Shown one piece after another: positions 29,666-36,843 of a stretch of DNA of 36,843 bases (position 1 is its first letter; every line of letters starts with the position of its first letter). This stretch comes from Rouxiella badensis. Its GTDB lineage: Bacteria; Pseudomonadota; Gammaproteobacteria; Enterobacterales; Enterobacteriaceae. Location of the stretch: positions 1 through 36,843 of the forward strand of contig NZ_MRWE01000045.1 of the NCBI RefSeq assembly GCF_002093665.1, given 5' to 3'. A program made the translations under genes and the position numbers. A model generated the notes under the pieces. That model was not told the origin of the DNA and did not search any database. It saw only the letters and a program-made list of their open reading frames with translations.

Positions 29666-29721
29666 AGTATAAGAAGGCTAGGTTGCTCTGATAAGCGGGG
29701 TTATGCTGTACGGGGTATAAC
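29666..29721. promoter_or_regulatory. Divergent promoter/operator between ald-type gene and LysR gene
   Basis: For the dehydrogenase: minus-strand TTATCA (29689-29694), 17-bp spacer, TATACT (29666-29671). Two inverted repeats overlap: ATAA-GCGGGG-TTAT (29691-29704), covering that -35, and GTTAT-N12-ATAAC (29700-29721), covering a TATAAC (29716-29721) near the regulator start. This fits a LysR-type operator with recognition and activation sites, but it is an inference. Confidence 0.5.
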
Positions 29722-29741
29722 GAAAATCAGGACAATAAACG

Positions 29742-30644
29742 ATGCATCGTACTGGTCTGACTGAGCTTGAAGTGACTCTTGCCGTCGCGCAACGCAGCAG
29801 CTTTCGCGCCGCCGCGCGCGAGCTAGGCATGTCTGCTACCGCGGTCAGCAATGCCGTTGCCGGCCTTGAGGCTCGCCTCAATATTAGACTCTTTAACCGC
29901 TCAACGCGCAGCGTATCGCTTACCGAGGCGGGCCGACGTTATGTCGAACGCATTGCCCCCGCACTGGCCGAGATTCAGCGTGCTTCGGAAGAGATAAGCA
30001 CACAGCCCGAGTCACCCACCGGCACCCTGCGTATTAATGCTCCGCCCGAATCTGCACTGCTGCTGTTTGAGCCGCTGCTGCGGGAATATCTTCAGCGTTA
30101 CCCCAACATGCGCATAGATATCGCGACCGAGGCCCGGATGATCGATATCGTTGCCGAGGGCTTTGACGCGGGGATCCGACTCGGTGAATCGGTACCGCAG
30201 GACATGATAGCCGTGCCAGTGACGCCCCCGGCACGCATGCTCATCGTCGGAAGTCCGCAGTATTTCGCCACCCACGGCGTGCCGCAAACGCCGGAGGACC
30301 TCGCCGCGCATCAAGGGGTCGGCATGCGTATGTCTCACGGCGGAATCTACCACTGGGAGCTTGAGCGTCATCAGCAAAAATTTGCGATAAACATACCGAC
30401 GCGAATCGTGCTCAACGAGTTACGCGCTATCCGCCAGGCGGCACGCAGCGGCATGGGTCTGGCGTTCATTTCAAGCTGGTTTATCGAAAAGGATCTGGCC
30501 AACGGCAGTCTGGTCAGCGTGCTGGAAGAGTGGTGCCCTTCGTTTGAAGGATTACGGCTGTATTATCCCGGTCGCAGACACGTTCCAGCGGGATTAAAGG
30601 CGCTGATCGAAATGGTGCATGAAATACGCGACCGCCAGATCTAG
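29742..30644 (+). CDS. LysR-family transcriptional regulator
   Basis: 300 residues, standard LysR length. The winged HTH occupies about 1-60 (LEVTLAVAQRSSFRAAARELGMSATAVSNAVAGLEARL, NRSTRSVSLTEAGRRYV). The effector domain (about 90-295) begins PTGTLRINAPPESA and resembles the CrgA-like periplasmic-binding-protein type 2 fold. It probably senses an aldehyde or related metabolite and controls the divergent dehydrogenase, by neighbourhood only. The ribosome site is weak. It runs toward mutS, 174 bp upstream of it on the same strand. Confidence 0.95.
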   Translation: MHRTGLTELEVTLAVAQRSSFRAAARELGMSATAVSNAVAGLEARLNIRLFNRSTRSVSLTEAGRRYVERIAPALAEIQRASEEISTQPESPTGTLRINAPPESALLLFEPLLREYLQRYPNMRIDIATEARMIDIVAEGFDAGIRLGESVPQDMIAVPVTPPARMLIVGSPQYFATHGVPQTPEDLAAHQGVGMRMSHGGIYHWELERHQQKFAINIPTRIVLNELRAIRQAARSGMGLAFISSWFIEKDLANGSLVSVLEEWCPSFEGLRLYYPGRRHVPAGLKALIEMVHEIRDRQI

Positions 30645-30759
30645 CAGCAACTCTGGCCGACAACAAGCGCCCACACTTCTTTGCAAATCTCCGAGATGCA
30701 TTCCCGTTTGCGGGGTGTCAGTTTTGACGTGCTTGGGCTACTATACCCGCACAAAATTT

Positions 30760-30786
30760 TAGAGTTATAGAGCCTTTTTAACTCTA
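30760..30786 (+). repeat. Inverted repeat in the mutS leader
   Basis: TAGAGTTA (30760-30767) and TAACTCTA (30779-30786) form a perfect 8-bp stem with an 11-nt loop, 32 bp before the mutS ATG. It could be an RNA hairpin near the ribosome site or an operator. There is no T tract directly after it, so it is not a terminator. Confidence 0.6.
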
Positions 30787-30818
30787 TGAATGACTTAAAC
30801 AACTAAGAAACTAAGCGC

Positions 30819-33374
30819 ATGAGTAATAGCGATAATTTAGATGCCCACACCCCCATGATGCAGCAGTACCTGCGTCTAAAGGCACAGAATCCTGAAATCC
30901 TGATGTTCTACCGGATGGGCGACTTCTATGAGTTGTTCTATGACGACGCCAAAAAGGCCTCGCAGCTGCTGGACATCTCGCTGACCAAGCGCGGCGCCTC
31001 CGCCGGTGAACCCATCCCGATGGCGGGCGTTCCTTATCACGCGGTTGAAGGCTATCTTGCCAAGCTAGTGCATCTCGGCGAATCCGTTGCCATCTGTGAA
31101 CAGGTTGGCGATCCGGCCTTAAGTAAAGGCCCTGTCGAGCGTAAAGTGGTGCGCATTGTCACGCCAGGAACCGTCAGTGACGAAGCGCTGCTAAGCGAAC
31201 GTCAGGACAACCTGTTGGCCGCCATCTGGCAAGACGGTCGAGGCTTCGGCTACGCAACGCTCGATATCAGCTCAGGACGTTTCCGCGTTGCTCAACCGAC
31301 CGACCTCGAAACGATGGCCGCCGAAATCCAGCGCACGAACCCGGCAGAATTGCTCTATCCGGAAACCTTCGAGTCGATGTCGTTAATCGACACCCGCCGT
31401 GGCCTGCGTCGTCGCCCAATCTGGGAGTTCGAGCTCGACACCGCGCGCCAGCAACTTAATCTTCAGTTCGGCACCCGTGACCTCAGCGGTTTTGGCGTCG
31501 AACAGGCTACGCAGGCGCTGCGTGCAGCCGGCTGCCTATTGCAGTACGTGAAAGACACCCAGCGCACCTCGCTGCCGCATATTCGTGGCGTGACCATGGA
31601 GCGTCAGCAGGACGGCATCATTATGGATGCCGCCACCAGACGCAATCTTGAGCTGACGCAAAACCTCTCCGGCGGCGTTGAAAACACGCTGGCTGCCATT
31701 CTCGACCAAAGCGTCACGCCGATGGGCAGCCGCATGCTCAAGCGTTGGATCCACATGCCAACGCGCGATTTCAAGGTACTGAACAATCGCCAGCAGGCGG
31801 TCGGTGCTTTGCAGGACTTGACCGCCGAGCTGCAACCGGTACTGCGTCAGGTCGGCGACCTCGAACGTATTCTGGCACGTCTGGCGCTGCGAAGCGCGCG
31901 TCCGCGCGACCTGGCACGTATGCGCCACGCACTCCAGCAGTTGCCGGAGATCCGCGCTCTGCTTCAGCCAATCGACGTCCCTTACGTTCAATCGCTGGTT
32001 GAAAAGGCCGGCGAATTTGATGAGCTGATCGCCCTGCTCGAGCGCGCCATTATTGACGCACCGCCCGTGCTGGTACGCGACGGTGGCGTGATTGCGCCGG
32101 GATACAATGCCGAACTCGACGAATGGCGAGCGCTGGCCGACGGGGCAACGGATTACCTCGACCGCCTCGAGATCCGCGAACGCGAAAAGCTGGGTCTGGA
32201 TACCCTGAAAGTGGGCTTCAACGGCGTGCACGGTTACTACATACAGATAAGCCGTGGTCAGAGCCACCTTGCACCTATCCATTATGTTCGCCGCCAGACG
32301 CTAAAAAATGCCGAACGCTACATCATTCCCGAACTGAAAGAGTATGAAGACAAGGTCCTGACTTCAAAAGGCAAAGCGCTGTCGCTGGAGAAAGCGCTGT
32401 ACGAAGAGCTGTTTGATCTGCTGATGCCGCACCTTTCTGCGCTCCAGCAGAGCGCCGCGGCGCTGGCTGAAATCGACGTACTGAATAATCTGGCTGAGCG
32501 CGCTTACACGCTCAACTATTGCTGCCCAACGCTGAGCGAAAAGCCGGGCATCAACATTGTCGGTGGTCGTCATCCGGTGGTGGAACAGGTGCTGAGCGAA
32601 CCCTTTATTTCTAATCCGCTGGTCATGTCTCCACAGCGCAGAATGCTGATTATTACCGGTCCCAACATGGGCGGTAAGAGTACCTATATGCGTCAAGCCG
32701 CACTGATTGCGCTGATGGCGCACATCGGTAGCTACGTACCCGCCGAGCAGGCCACGCTGGGGCCTATCGACCGTATCTTCACCCGCGTCGGTGCCGCAGA
32801 TGACCTGGCCTCCGGCCGTTCAACCTTCATGGTTGAAATGACTGAGACCGCCAATATTCTGCACAACGCCACCGAGAACAGCCTGGTGTTGATGGACGAA
32901 ATTGGCCGTGGCACCTCCACCTATGACGGTCTGTCGCTGGCCTGGGCCTGCGCTGAAAGCCTGGCGAGCCGCATCAAGGCTATGACGCTGTTCGCCACCC
33001 ACTACTTTGAGCTGACGACGCTGCCGGAGAAAATGGAAGGCACGGTGAATATCCATCTCGACGCGATTGAGCACGGCGATACCATTGCCTTTATGCACAG
33101 CGTTCAGGAAGGGGCGGCGAGCAAGAGTTATGGACTGGCGGTTGCTGCGCTGGCCGGTGTGCCGCGCGAGGTTATCAAGCGCGCCAGACAGAAACTCAAA
33201 GAGCTGGAAGCACTGTCGAATAACGCCGCCGCCAGCAAGGTTGATGGCCCACAGTTGCCGCTGCTGAGCGAAGAGATTTCACCGGCGGTTGAAGCCCTTG
33301 AAGCGCTAGACGCAGATTCACTGTCGCCACGGCAGGCGCTGGAATGGATCTATCGCCTCAAGGCGATGGTGTAA
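30819..33374 (+). CDS. mutS: DNA mismatch repair protein MutS
   Basis: 851 residues (E. coli 853). MutS binds mismatches and, with MutL and MutH, starts strand-directed repair. The mismatch-reading motif GDFYELF gives Phe36 and Glu38, the E. coli numbers. Connector, lever and clamp domains follow. The C-terminal ATPase has Walker [16 protein letters not shown] near residue 614, [12 protein letters not shown], Walker [17 protein letters not shown] and FATHYFELT. The C-terminal tetramer/beta-clamp region is complete ([11 protein letters not shown]). Converges on rpoS with a shared terminator. Confidence 0.99.
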   Translation: MSNSDNLDAHTPMMQQYLRLKAQNPEILMFYRMGDFYELFYDDAKKASQLLDISLTKRGASAGEPIPMAGVPYHAVEGYLAKLVHLGESVAICEQVGDPALSKGPVERKVVRIVTPGTVSDEALLSERQDNLLAAIWQDGRGFGYATLDISSGRFRVAQPTDLETMAAEIQRTNPAELLYPETFESMSLIDTRRGLRRRPIWEFELDTARQQLNLQFGTRDLSGFGVEQATQALRAAGCLLQYVKDTQRTSLPHIRGVTMERQQDGIIMDAATRRNLELTQNLSGGVENTLAAILDQSVTPMGSRMLKRWIHMPTRDFKVLNNRQQAVGALQDLTAELQPVLRQVGDLERILARLALRSARPRDLARMRHALQQLPEIRALLQPIDVPYVQSLVEKAGEFDELIALLERAIIDAPPVLVRDGGVIAPGYNAELDEWRALADGATDYLDRLEIREREKLGLDTLKVGFNGVHGYYIQISRGQSHLAPIHYVRRQTLKNAERYIIPELKEYEDKVLTSKGKALSLEKALYEELFDLLMPHLSALQQSAAALAEIDVLNNLAERAYTLNYCCPTLSEKPGINIVGGRHPVVEQVLSEPFISNPLVMSPQRRMLIITGPNMGGKSTYMRQAALIALMAHIGSYVPAEQATLGPIDRIFTRVGAADDLASGRSTFMVEMTETANILHNATENSLVLMDEIGRGTSTYDGLSLAWACAESLASRIKAMTLFATHYFELTTLPEKMEGTVNIHLDAIEHGDTIAFMHSVQEGAASKSYGLAVAALAGVPREVIKRARQKLKELEALSNNAAASKVDGPQLPLLSEEISPAVEALEALDADSLSPRQALEWIYRLKAMV

Positions 33375-33400
33375 ACTTCACCGCATCATTGGTTGAAAAT

Positions 33401-33434
33401 AAAAAGGGGGAGCAATGAGTTGCTCCCCCTTTTT
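33401..33434. terminator. Bidirectional terminator between mutS and rpoS
   Basis: Perfect 15-bp stem AAAAAGGGGGAGCAA (33401-33415) with TTGCTCCCCCTTTTT (33420-33434) and a TGAG tetraloop. A and T runs on both sides let it serve both convergent genes. Confidence 0.98.
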
Positions 33435-33465
33435 GTGTTGCTTCGATTGTACAGTTTACCGATGA

Positions 33466-34464
33466 TTATTCACGGAACAACGCTTCGATGCTCAAACCTT
33501 GTCCCTGCAGAATTTCACGCAGGCGACGCAGCCCTTCAACCTGTATCTGACGAACACGTTCACGCGTCAGGCCTATCTCACGACCTACATCCTCAAGAGT
33601 TGCCGCTTCATAACCCAACAGGCCGAAACGACGCGCCAGGACTTCACGCTGTTTTGCATTCAGTTCGAACAGCCACTTAACGATGCTGTGTTTCATGTCA
33701 TCGTCTTGCGTGGTGTCTTCCGGTCCGTTCTCTTTCTCGTCGGCCAGAATGTCCAGCAACGCCTTCTCCGAGTCACCACCCAATGGGGTGTCAACGGAGG
33801 TGATGCGCTCATTCAGGCGCAGCATACGGCTAACGTCGTGGACCGGTTTGTCGAGCTGTTCTGCAATTTCTTCGGCACTAGGCTCATGGTCGAGCTTGTG
33901 TGCCAGTTCACGTGCAGTACGCAGATAAACGTTCAGTTCTTTAACGATGTGAATTGGCAAACGAATGGTACGGGTTTGATTCATGATCGCCCGTTCGATT
34001 GTTTGACGGATCCACCATGTCGCATAAGTGGAAAATCTAAAACCGCGCTCAGGGTCAAACTTCTCAACGGCACGAATCAGACCGAGGTTACCCTCTTCAA
34101 TCAGATCCAGCAGCGCCAGACCGCGATTACTGTAGCGGCGCGCAATCTTGACCACTAAACGCAGGTTACTTTCAATCATGCGGCGGCGAGATGGTACGTC
34201 ACCTCGCAGCGCACGCCGTGCAAAATAAACCTCTTCTTCTGCGGTAAGCAGAGGAGAGTAACCAATTTCACCAAGGTACAGTTGAGTTGCATCCAGCACT
34301 CTTTGGCTTACAGCCTGTGACAGTAACTCCTCTTCAGCTTCAAGAGCGTCACTATCAACAGACTCCTCGACGGTTGCTTTCTCTTCGTCAAAGGCTTCAG
34401 CGCTGTTCTCATCGAAATCTACATCATCATGTAACTCGTTAACTTTCAGCGTATTCTGACTCAT
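33466..34464 (-). CDS. rpoS: RNA polymerase sigma factor RpoS (sigma-38)
   Basis: 332 residues (E. coli 330; the two extra lie in the acidic N-terminus). Master sigma factor of stationary phase and general stress. Region 1.2 begins [21 protein letters not shown]. Region 2 ([53 protein letters not shown]) melts the -10. Region 3 contains IVKELNVY, whose Lys corresponds to E. coli Lys173, the RssB contact for ClpXP degradation. Region 4 has the [31 protein letters not shown]. Downstream of nlpD, whose 3' part encodes the rpoS leader. Confidence 0.99.
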   Translation of the reverse strand: MSQNTLKVNELHDDVDFDENSAEAFDEEKATVEESVDSDALEAEEELLSQAVSQRVLDATQLYLGEIGYSPLLTAEEEVYFARRALRGDVPSRRRMIESNLRLVVKIARRYSNRGLALLDLIEEGNLGLIRAVEKFDPERGFRFSTYATWWIRQTIERAIMNQTRTIRLPIHIVKELNVYLRTARELAHKLDHEPSAEEIAEQLDKPVHDVSRMLRLNERITSVDTPLGGDSEKALLDILADEKENGPEDTTQDDDMKHSIVKWLFELNAKQREVLARRFGLLGYEAATLEDVGREIGLTRERVRQIQVEGLRRLREILQGQGLSIEALFRE

Positions 34465-34467
34465 AAG

Positions 34468-34571
34468 CTGCTCCTACCCGTGGTCCCAAGAGCAGAATCA
34501 GTGACTCTGCCCGGCTTATCGCTGCGGAAGATAACGCAGCGGGTTTACGGATTTCCCCTTGTAACGAATTT
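34468..34571 (-). promoter_or_regulatory. rpoS leader: sRNA target and ribosome-site hairpin
   Basis: Positions 34549-34571 (minus strand, inside the nlpD 3' end) carry AAATTCGTTACAAGGGGAAA and following bases, the element that DsrA pairs with in E. coli, 85-107 nt before the rpoS ATG. Nearer the start, CTGCTC (34490-34495 complement) can pair with GAGCAG (34468-34473), burying part of the GGAG ribosome site. The arrangement suggests translation activation by small RNAs with Hfq, as in E. coli. Confidence 0.75.
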
Positions 34572-35544
34572 CAAAATGCAATCTTACTGAGCTGGTTCCG
34601 GTGCTACCCATCGTCGCTATTTTTTGACCCGCCTGCACTTCTTGTTGTTCCCGGACCAGCATTGAATCATTGTGTGCATAGGCGCTCAGGTAGTCATCAT
34701 TGTGTTTAATGATGATCAGATTACCGTAGCCACGTAGCGCATTACCGGCATAAACGACTCGCCCGCTGGCGGTTGCCAATACTGGTTGTCCACGTGAACC
34801 GGCGATATCGATACCTTTATTTCCCCCCTCAGAGGCTGAGAAATTATCGATAATTCTCCCTTCAGTCGGCCATCTCCAAGAGGAAACTGGGCCGCCATTG
34901 TCTGTGGTACTTTCGACGGGAGCGCTCGGTGCGGTAACAGGTGCCGTCGTCGTTGCGACAACGCCCGCTGTAGGCAACATCCGACCTACATTCTGTTTAC
35001 TTGAAGATTCAGAATACGTGGTAGTTGGTTGAGATGCAACCACTGTACCCTGCATCATGCCGCTTGAAGGGGCTTTAGGAATCCCCCCCTGCGTTGCATC
35101 CGTTGCGGCCAACATACCGCCGCTGCTCGCGGTGCGAGAAACGTTATTAATTTGAATACGTTGACCTACTTCAAGCGCATACGGCTCGGCGATATTGTTA
35201 CGGGCCGCCAGGTCTCGGAAGTCATTACCGGTTATCCAGGCAATGTAAAAAAGAGTGTCGCCGCGCTTAACTTTATAGGTGCTTCCGCTGTAGCTGCCTT
35301 TCGGAATACTGTTATAACTGCGGTTATAAACGATGTGTCCCTGAGCATTAATCATCGGGGCATTATCGCTGGAATTCGGAGTAATCTGACCCCCTTGAGG
35401 GGCGCGGAGCATGCCTCCGCCACCGTTTACGGTGCTAATTGGAGCAGTCGTCGAGGCATTATTGGAACATCCCGCAAGCCAGGCGCCAACAAATGTACAT
35501 ACCGCAATGCGGCTTAAGGTTTTAATTGGGCTTCCCGTGCTCAT
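34516..35544 (-). CDS. nlpD: Murein hydrolase activator NlpD
   Basis: 342 residues (E. coli 379; the shorter part is the low-complexity linker). NlpD is an outer-membrane lipoprotein that activates amidase AmiC for daughter-cell separation. The signal ends LAGC (Cys26, then Ser-Asn). A LysM domain (about 90-134, [14 protein letters not shown]) binds peptidoglycan. The M23 domain (about 236-335) is degenerate: GNKGIDIAG has Asn242 where active enzymes have the zinc-ligand His, so it regulates rather than cuts. It lies between pcm and rpoS. The 255-bp gap to pcm should hold its promoter, but I could not pick one out. Confidence 0.97.
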   Translation of the reverse strand: MSTGSPIKTLSRIAVCTFVGAWLAGCSNNASTTAPISTVNGGGGMLRAPQGGQITPNSSDNAPMINAQGHIVYNRSYNSIPKGSYSGSTYKVKRGDTLFYIAWITGNDFRDLAARNNIAEPYALEVGQRIQINNVSRTASSGGMLAATDATQGGIPKAPSSGMMQGTVVASQPTTTYSESSSKQNVGRMLPTAGVVATTTAPVTAPSAPVESTTDNGGPVSSWRWPTEGRIIDNFSASEGGNKGIDIAGSRGQPVLATASGRVVYAGNALRGYGNLIIIKHNDDYLSAYAHNDSMLVREQQEVQAGQKIATMGSTGTSSVRLHFEIRYKGKSVNPLRYLPQR

Positions 35545-35799
35545 AACTCCCCCATGACGGCAATATCAGAATCTATCGCGGCTCAGGCCAAACGCTGCCT
35601 GGATCCATTAGGAACCATTTAACAACGAAAGGCGGGCCGTTTACATGCTGGCTGACGCGAAATCAGCCGATGGCGATAGTTAAAAAAACTGTGGCAATAA
35701 AAAACTGTAGTGAATGCTATCAACAACGCAACGTTATCACCATAAGTCAGTTGTATTTAAATTTTAGGGGTTTAGTCCCGAATAGTACGAAAAACGCAC

Positions 35800-36426
35800 T
35801 CAGGCGAGCTCACCTTTCACCAAGGGAACAAAACGAACAGCCTCGATGTTTTCGATAGTAAAATCATTCGCACGTCGTTGGATACGTTGCAAAGTCTGAT
35901 TTTGCTCTCCAACCGGCAAAACCATCACCCCGCCTTCCGCAAGCTGAGTGAGTAATTCCTGAGGGATTTCGGGAGGGGCGGCGGTGACGATAATGGCATC
36001 GAAGGGGCCGCGAGAAGGCCACCCTTCCCAGCCGTCGCCGTGGCGCGTTGAGACATTATGCAGATCCAGCTGTTTGAGGCGGCGCTTAGCCTGCCATTGC
36101 AGCCCTTTAATCCTTTCAACGGAAAAAACGTGCTCAACCAAATGGGCAAGAATAGCGGTTTGATAACCCGAGCCGGTGCCGATTTCCAACACGCGCGACG
36201 TAGGTGTTAAACGCAGCAGCTCCGTCATGCGGGCAACGGTATAAGGCTGGGAAATAGTTTGCCCGAGTCCGATAGGCAGAGCGGTATTTTCATAGGCCTT
36301 GTGCTGAAAGGCTTCATCGACGAAGCGTTCACGCGGGACCGTTTCAATCGCCTGCAGCAGCGGCTCATCAGAGATGCCCAGCTTGCGCAGTTGCTCGAGC
36401 AAATTGTACATCGGCTTAATCACCAT
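35800..36426 (-). CDS. pcm: Protein-L-isoaspartate O-methyltransferase Pcm
   Basis: 208 residues, the E. coli length. It methylates isoaspartyl residues in aged proteins, starting their repair. The SAM-binding fold has [18 protein letters not shown] (motif I) near residue 79, [20 protein letters not shown] and [28 protein letters not shown] is the family's substrate loop. The ATG lies inside the end of surE, with an 11-bp overlap, so the genes are translationally coupled. Followed by nlpD. Confidence 0.97.
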   Translation of the reverse strand: MVIKPMYNLLEQLRKLGISDEPLLQAIETVPRERFVDEAFQHKAYENTALPIGLGQTISQPYTVARMTELLRLTPTSRVLEIGTGSGYQTAILAHLVEHVFSVERIKGLQWQAKRRLKQLDLHNVSTRHGDGWEGWPSRGPFDAIIVTAAPPEIPQELLTQLAEGGVMVLPVGEQNQTLQRIQRRANDFTIENIEAVRFVPLVKGELA

Positions 36427-36843
36427 TCCCGCTCACCTCGGCTTTGGCTAACCACGTTCTGACAATGTCCTGCGCCGCATAGGCCGTCAGGTCCACGTGC
36501 AAAGGGGTAATGGAGACATAGCCCTGTGCCACGGCGGCAAAATCGGTATCCGGTGCGACATCAAACTTTTCACCGGGCGGGCCAATCCAGTACATATCCT
36601 GGCCGCGAGGGTCCTGCTGACAAAATACCTGTTCTGCAGGATGACGGCTACCGCAGCGTGTCACGCGAAAGCCTTTAATGCTTTCGAGCGGCAGGTCGGG
36701 AACGTTGATATTAAGGATTCGACCGGTGCGCAGCGGCTCTTTCGCTAGCATGCGCAGAATGCGGCAGGTGATAGCCGCAGCGGTATCGTAATGCTGATGG
36801 CCGTCGAGTGACACGGCAAGCGCAGGATAGCCCAAGTGCCGCC
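36416..36843 (-). CDS. surE: 5'/3'-nucleotidase SurE (C-terminal part, cut by window edge)
   Basis: About 141 C-terminal residues of a protein of about 253; the N-terminus with the metal-binding LSNDDG motif lies beyond the right edge. SurE is a metal-dependent nucleoside monophosphatase linked to stationary-phase survival. The visible part starts [20 protein letters not shown] and runs through [41 protein letters not shown] and [21 protein letters not shown], matching E. coli throughout. Upstream gene of surE-pcm-nlpD-rpoS. Confidence 0.97.
   Translation of the reverse strand, partial: RHLGYPALAVSLDGHQHYDTAAAITCRILRMLAKEPLRTGRILNINVPDLPLESIKGFRVTRCGSRHPAEQVFCQQDPRGQDMYWIGPPGEKFDVAPDTDFAAVAQGYVSITPLHVDLTAYAAQDIVRTWLAKAEVSGNGD

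Noticed and set aside
31536-32282. 248-codon minus-strand ORF opposite mutS
   Set aside because: Antisense shadow of mutS; composition typical of reverse-strand translations.
33499-34158. 219-codon plus-strand ORF opposite rpoS
   Set aside because: Antisense to the most conserved regions of rpoS; no independent support.

Overview
This is 36.8 kb of core chromosome from a gammaproteobacterium of the order Enterobacterales. Nearly every protein aligns end to end with a well-known Escherichia coli protein, and the local blocks (rluD-pgeF-clpB, aroF-tyrA/pheA, rpsP-rimM-trmD-rplS, csrA-serV-argV, recA-recX-alaS, surE-pcm-nlpD-rpoS) are those of enterics. It is not E. coli: luxS abuts yfjD, yqaA is missing beside gshA, mutS lies directly against rpoS, and RecX carries a long insert. 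A Yersiniaceae-type genus (Serratia/Rahnella-like) is my guess, not something the sequence proves. I see no phage, insertion sequence, integron, CRISPR array or island boundary.

Layout. 1-170: tandem P1/P2 promoters of an rRNA operon that leaves the window on the left. 306-4720: rluD-pgeF-clpB (minus), with a near-consensus sigma-32 promoter before clpB. 4850-6208: bamD and raiA (plus), raiA behind a perfect CRP site. 6340-7899: pheL leader peptide, attenuator and pheA. 7985-10445: aroF-tyrA operon (minus) with TyrR-type boxes, convergent with pheA. 10556-14165: ffh, then the S16 operon rpsP-rimM-trmD-rplS (minus). 14345-16468: ypjD and yfjD (plus). 16575-19558: luxS, sRNA gene micA (opposite strand), gshA and yqaB. 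19780-20341: three identical tRNA-Arg(ACG) genes in perfect 192-bp tandem repeats, preceded by tRNA-Ser(GCT). 20669-25665: csrA, alaS, recX, recA. 25794-28090: pncC, mltB, yjdM. 28202-30644: an aldehyde dehydrogenase gene and a divergent LysR regulator, the only pair without an obvious core role. 30819-36843: mutS converging on surE-pcm-nlpD-rpoS.

The window combines aromatic amino acid synthesis with its feedback circuits (attenuation for Phe, TyrR for Tyr), translation (S16, L19, 16S and 23S modification, tRNAs, AlaRS), protein export and outer-membrane assembly (Ffh, BamD, MicA), and stress or repair (ClpB, RaiA, RecA, MutS, RpoS, Pcm). The most interesting content is regulatory: leaders, attenuators, sRNA targets and repeated operator sites. 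I found no convincing undescribed protein system and do not claim one.
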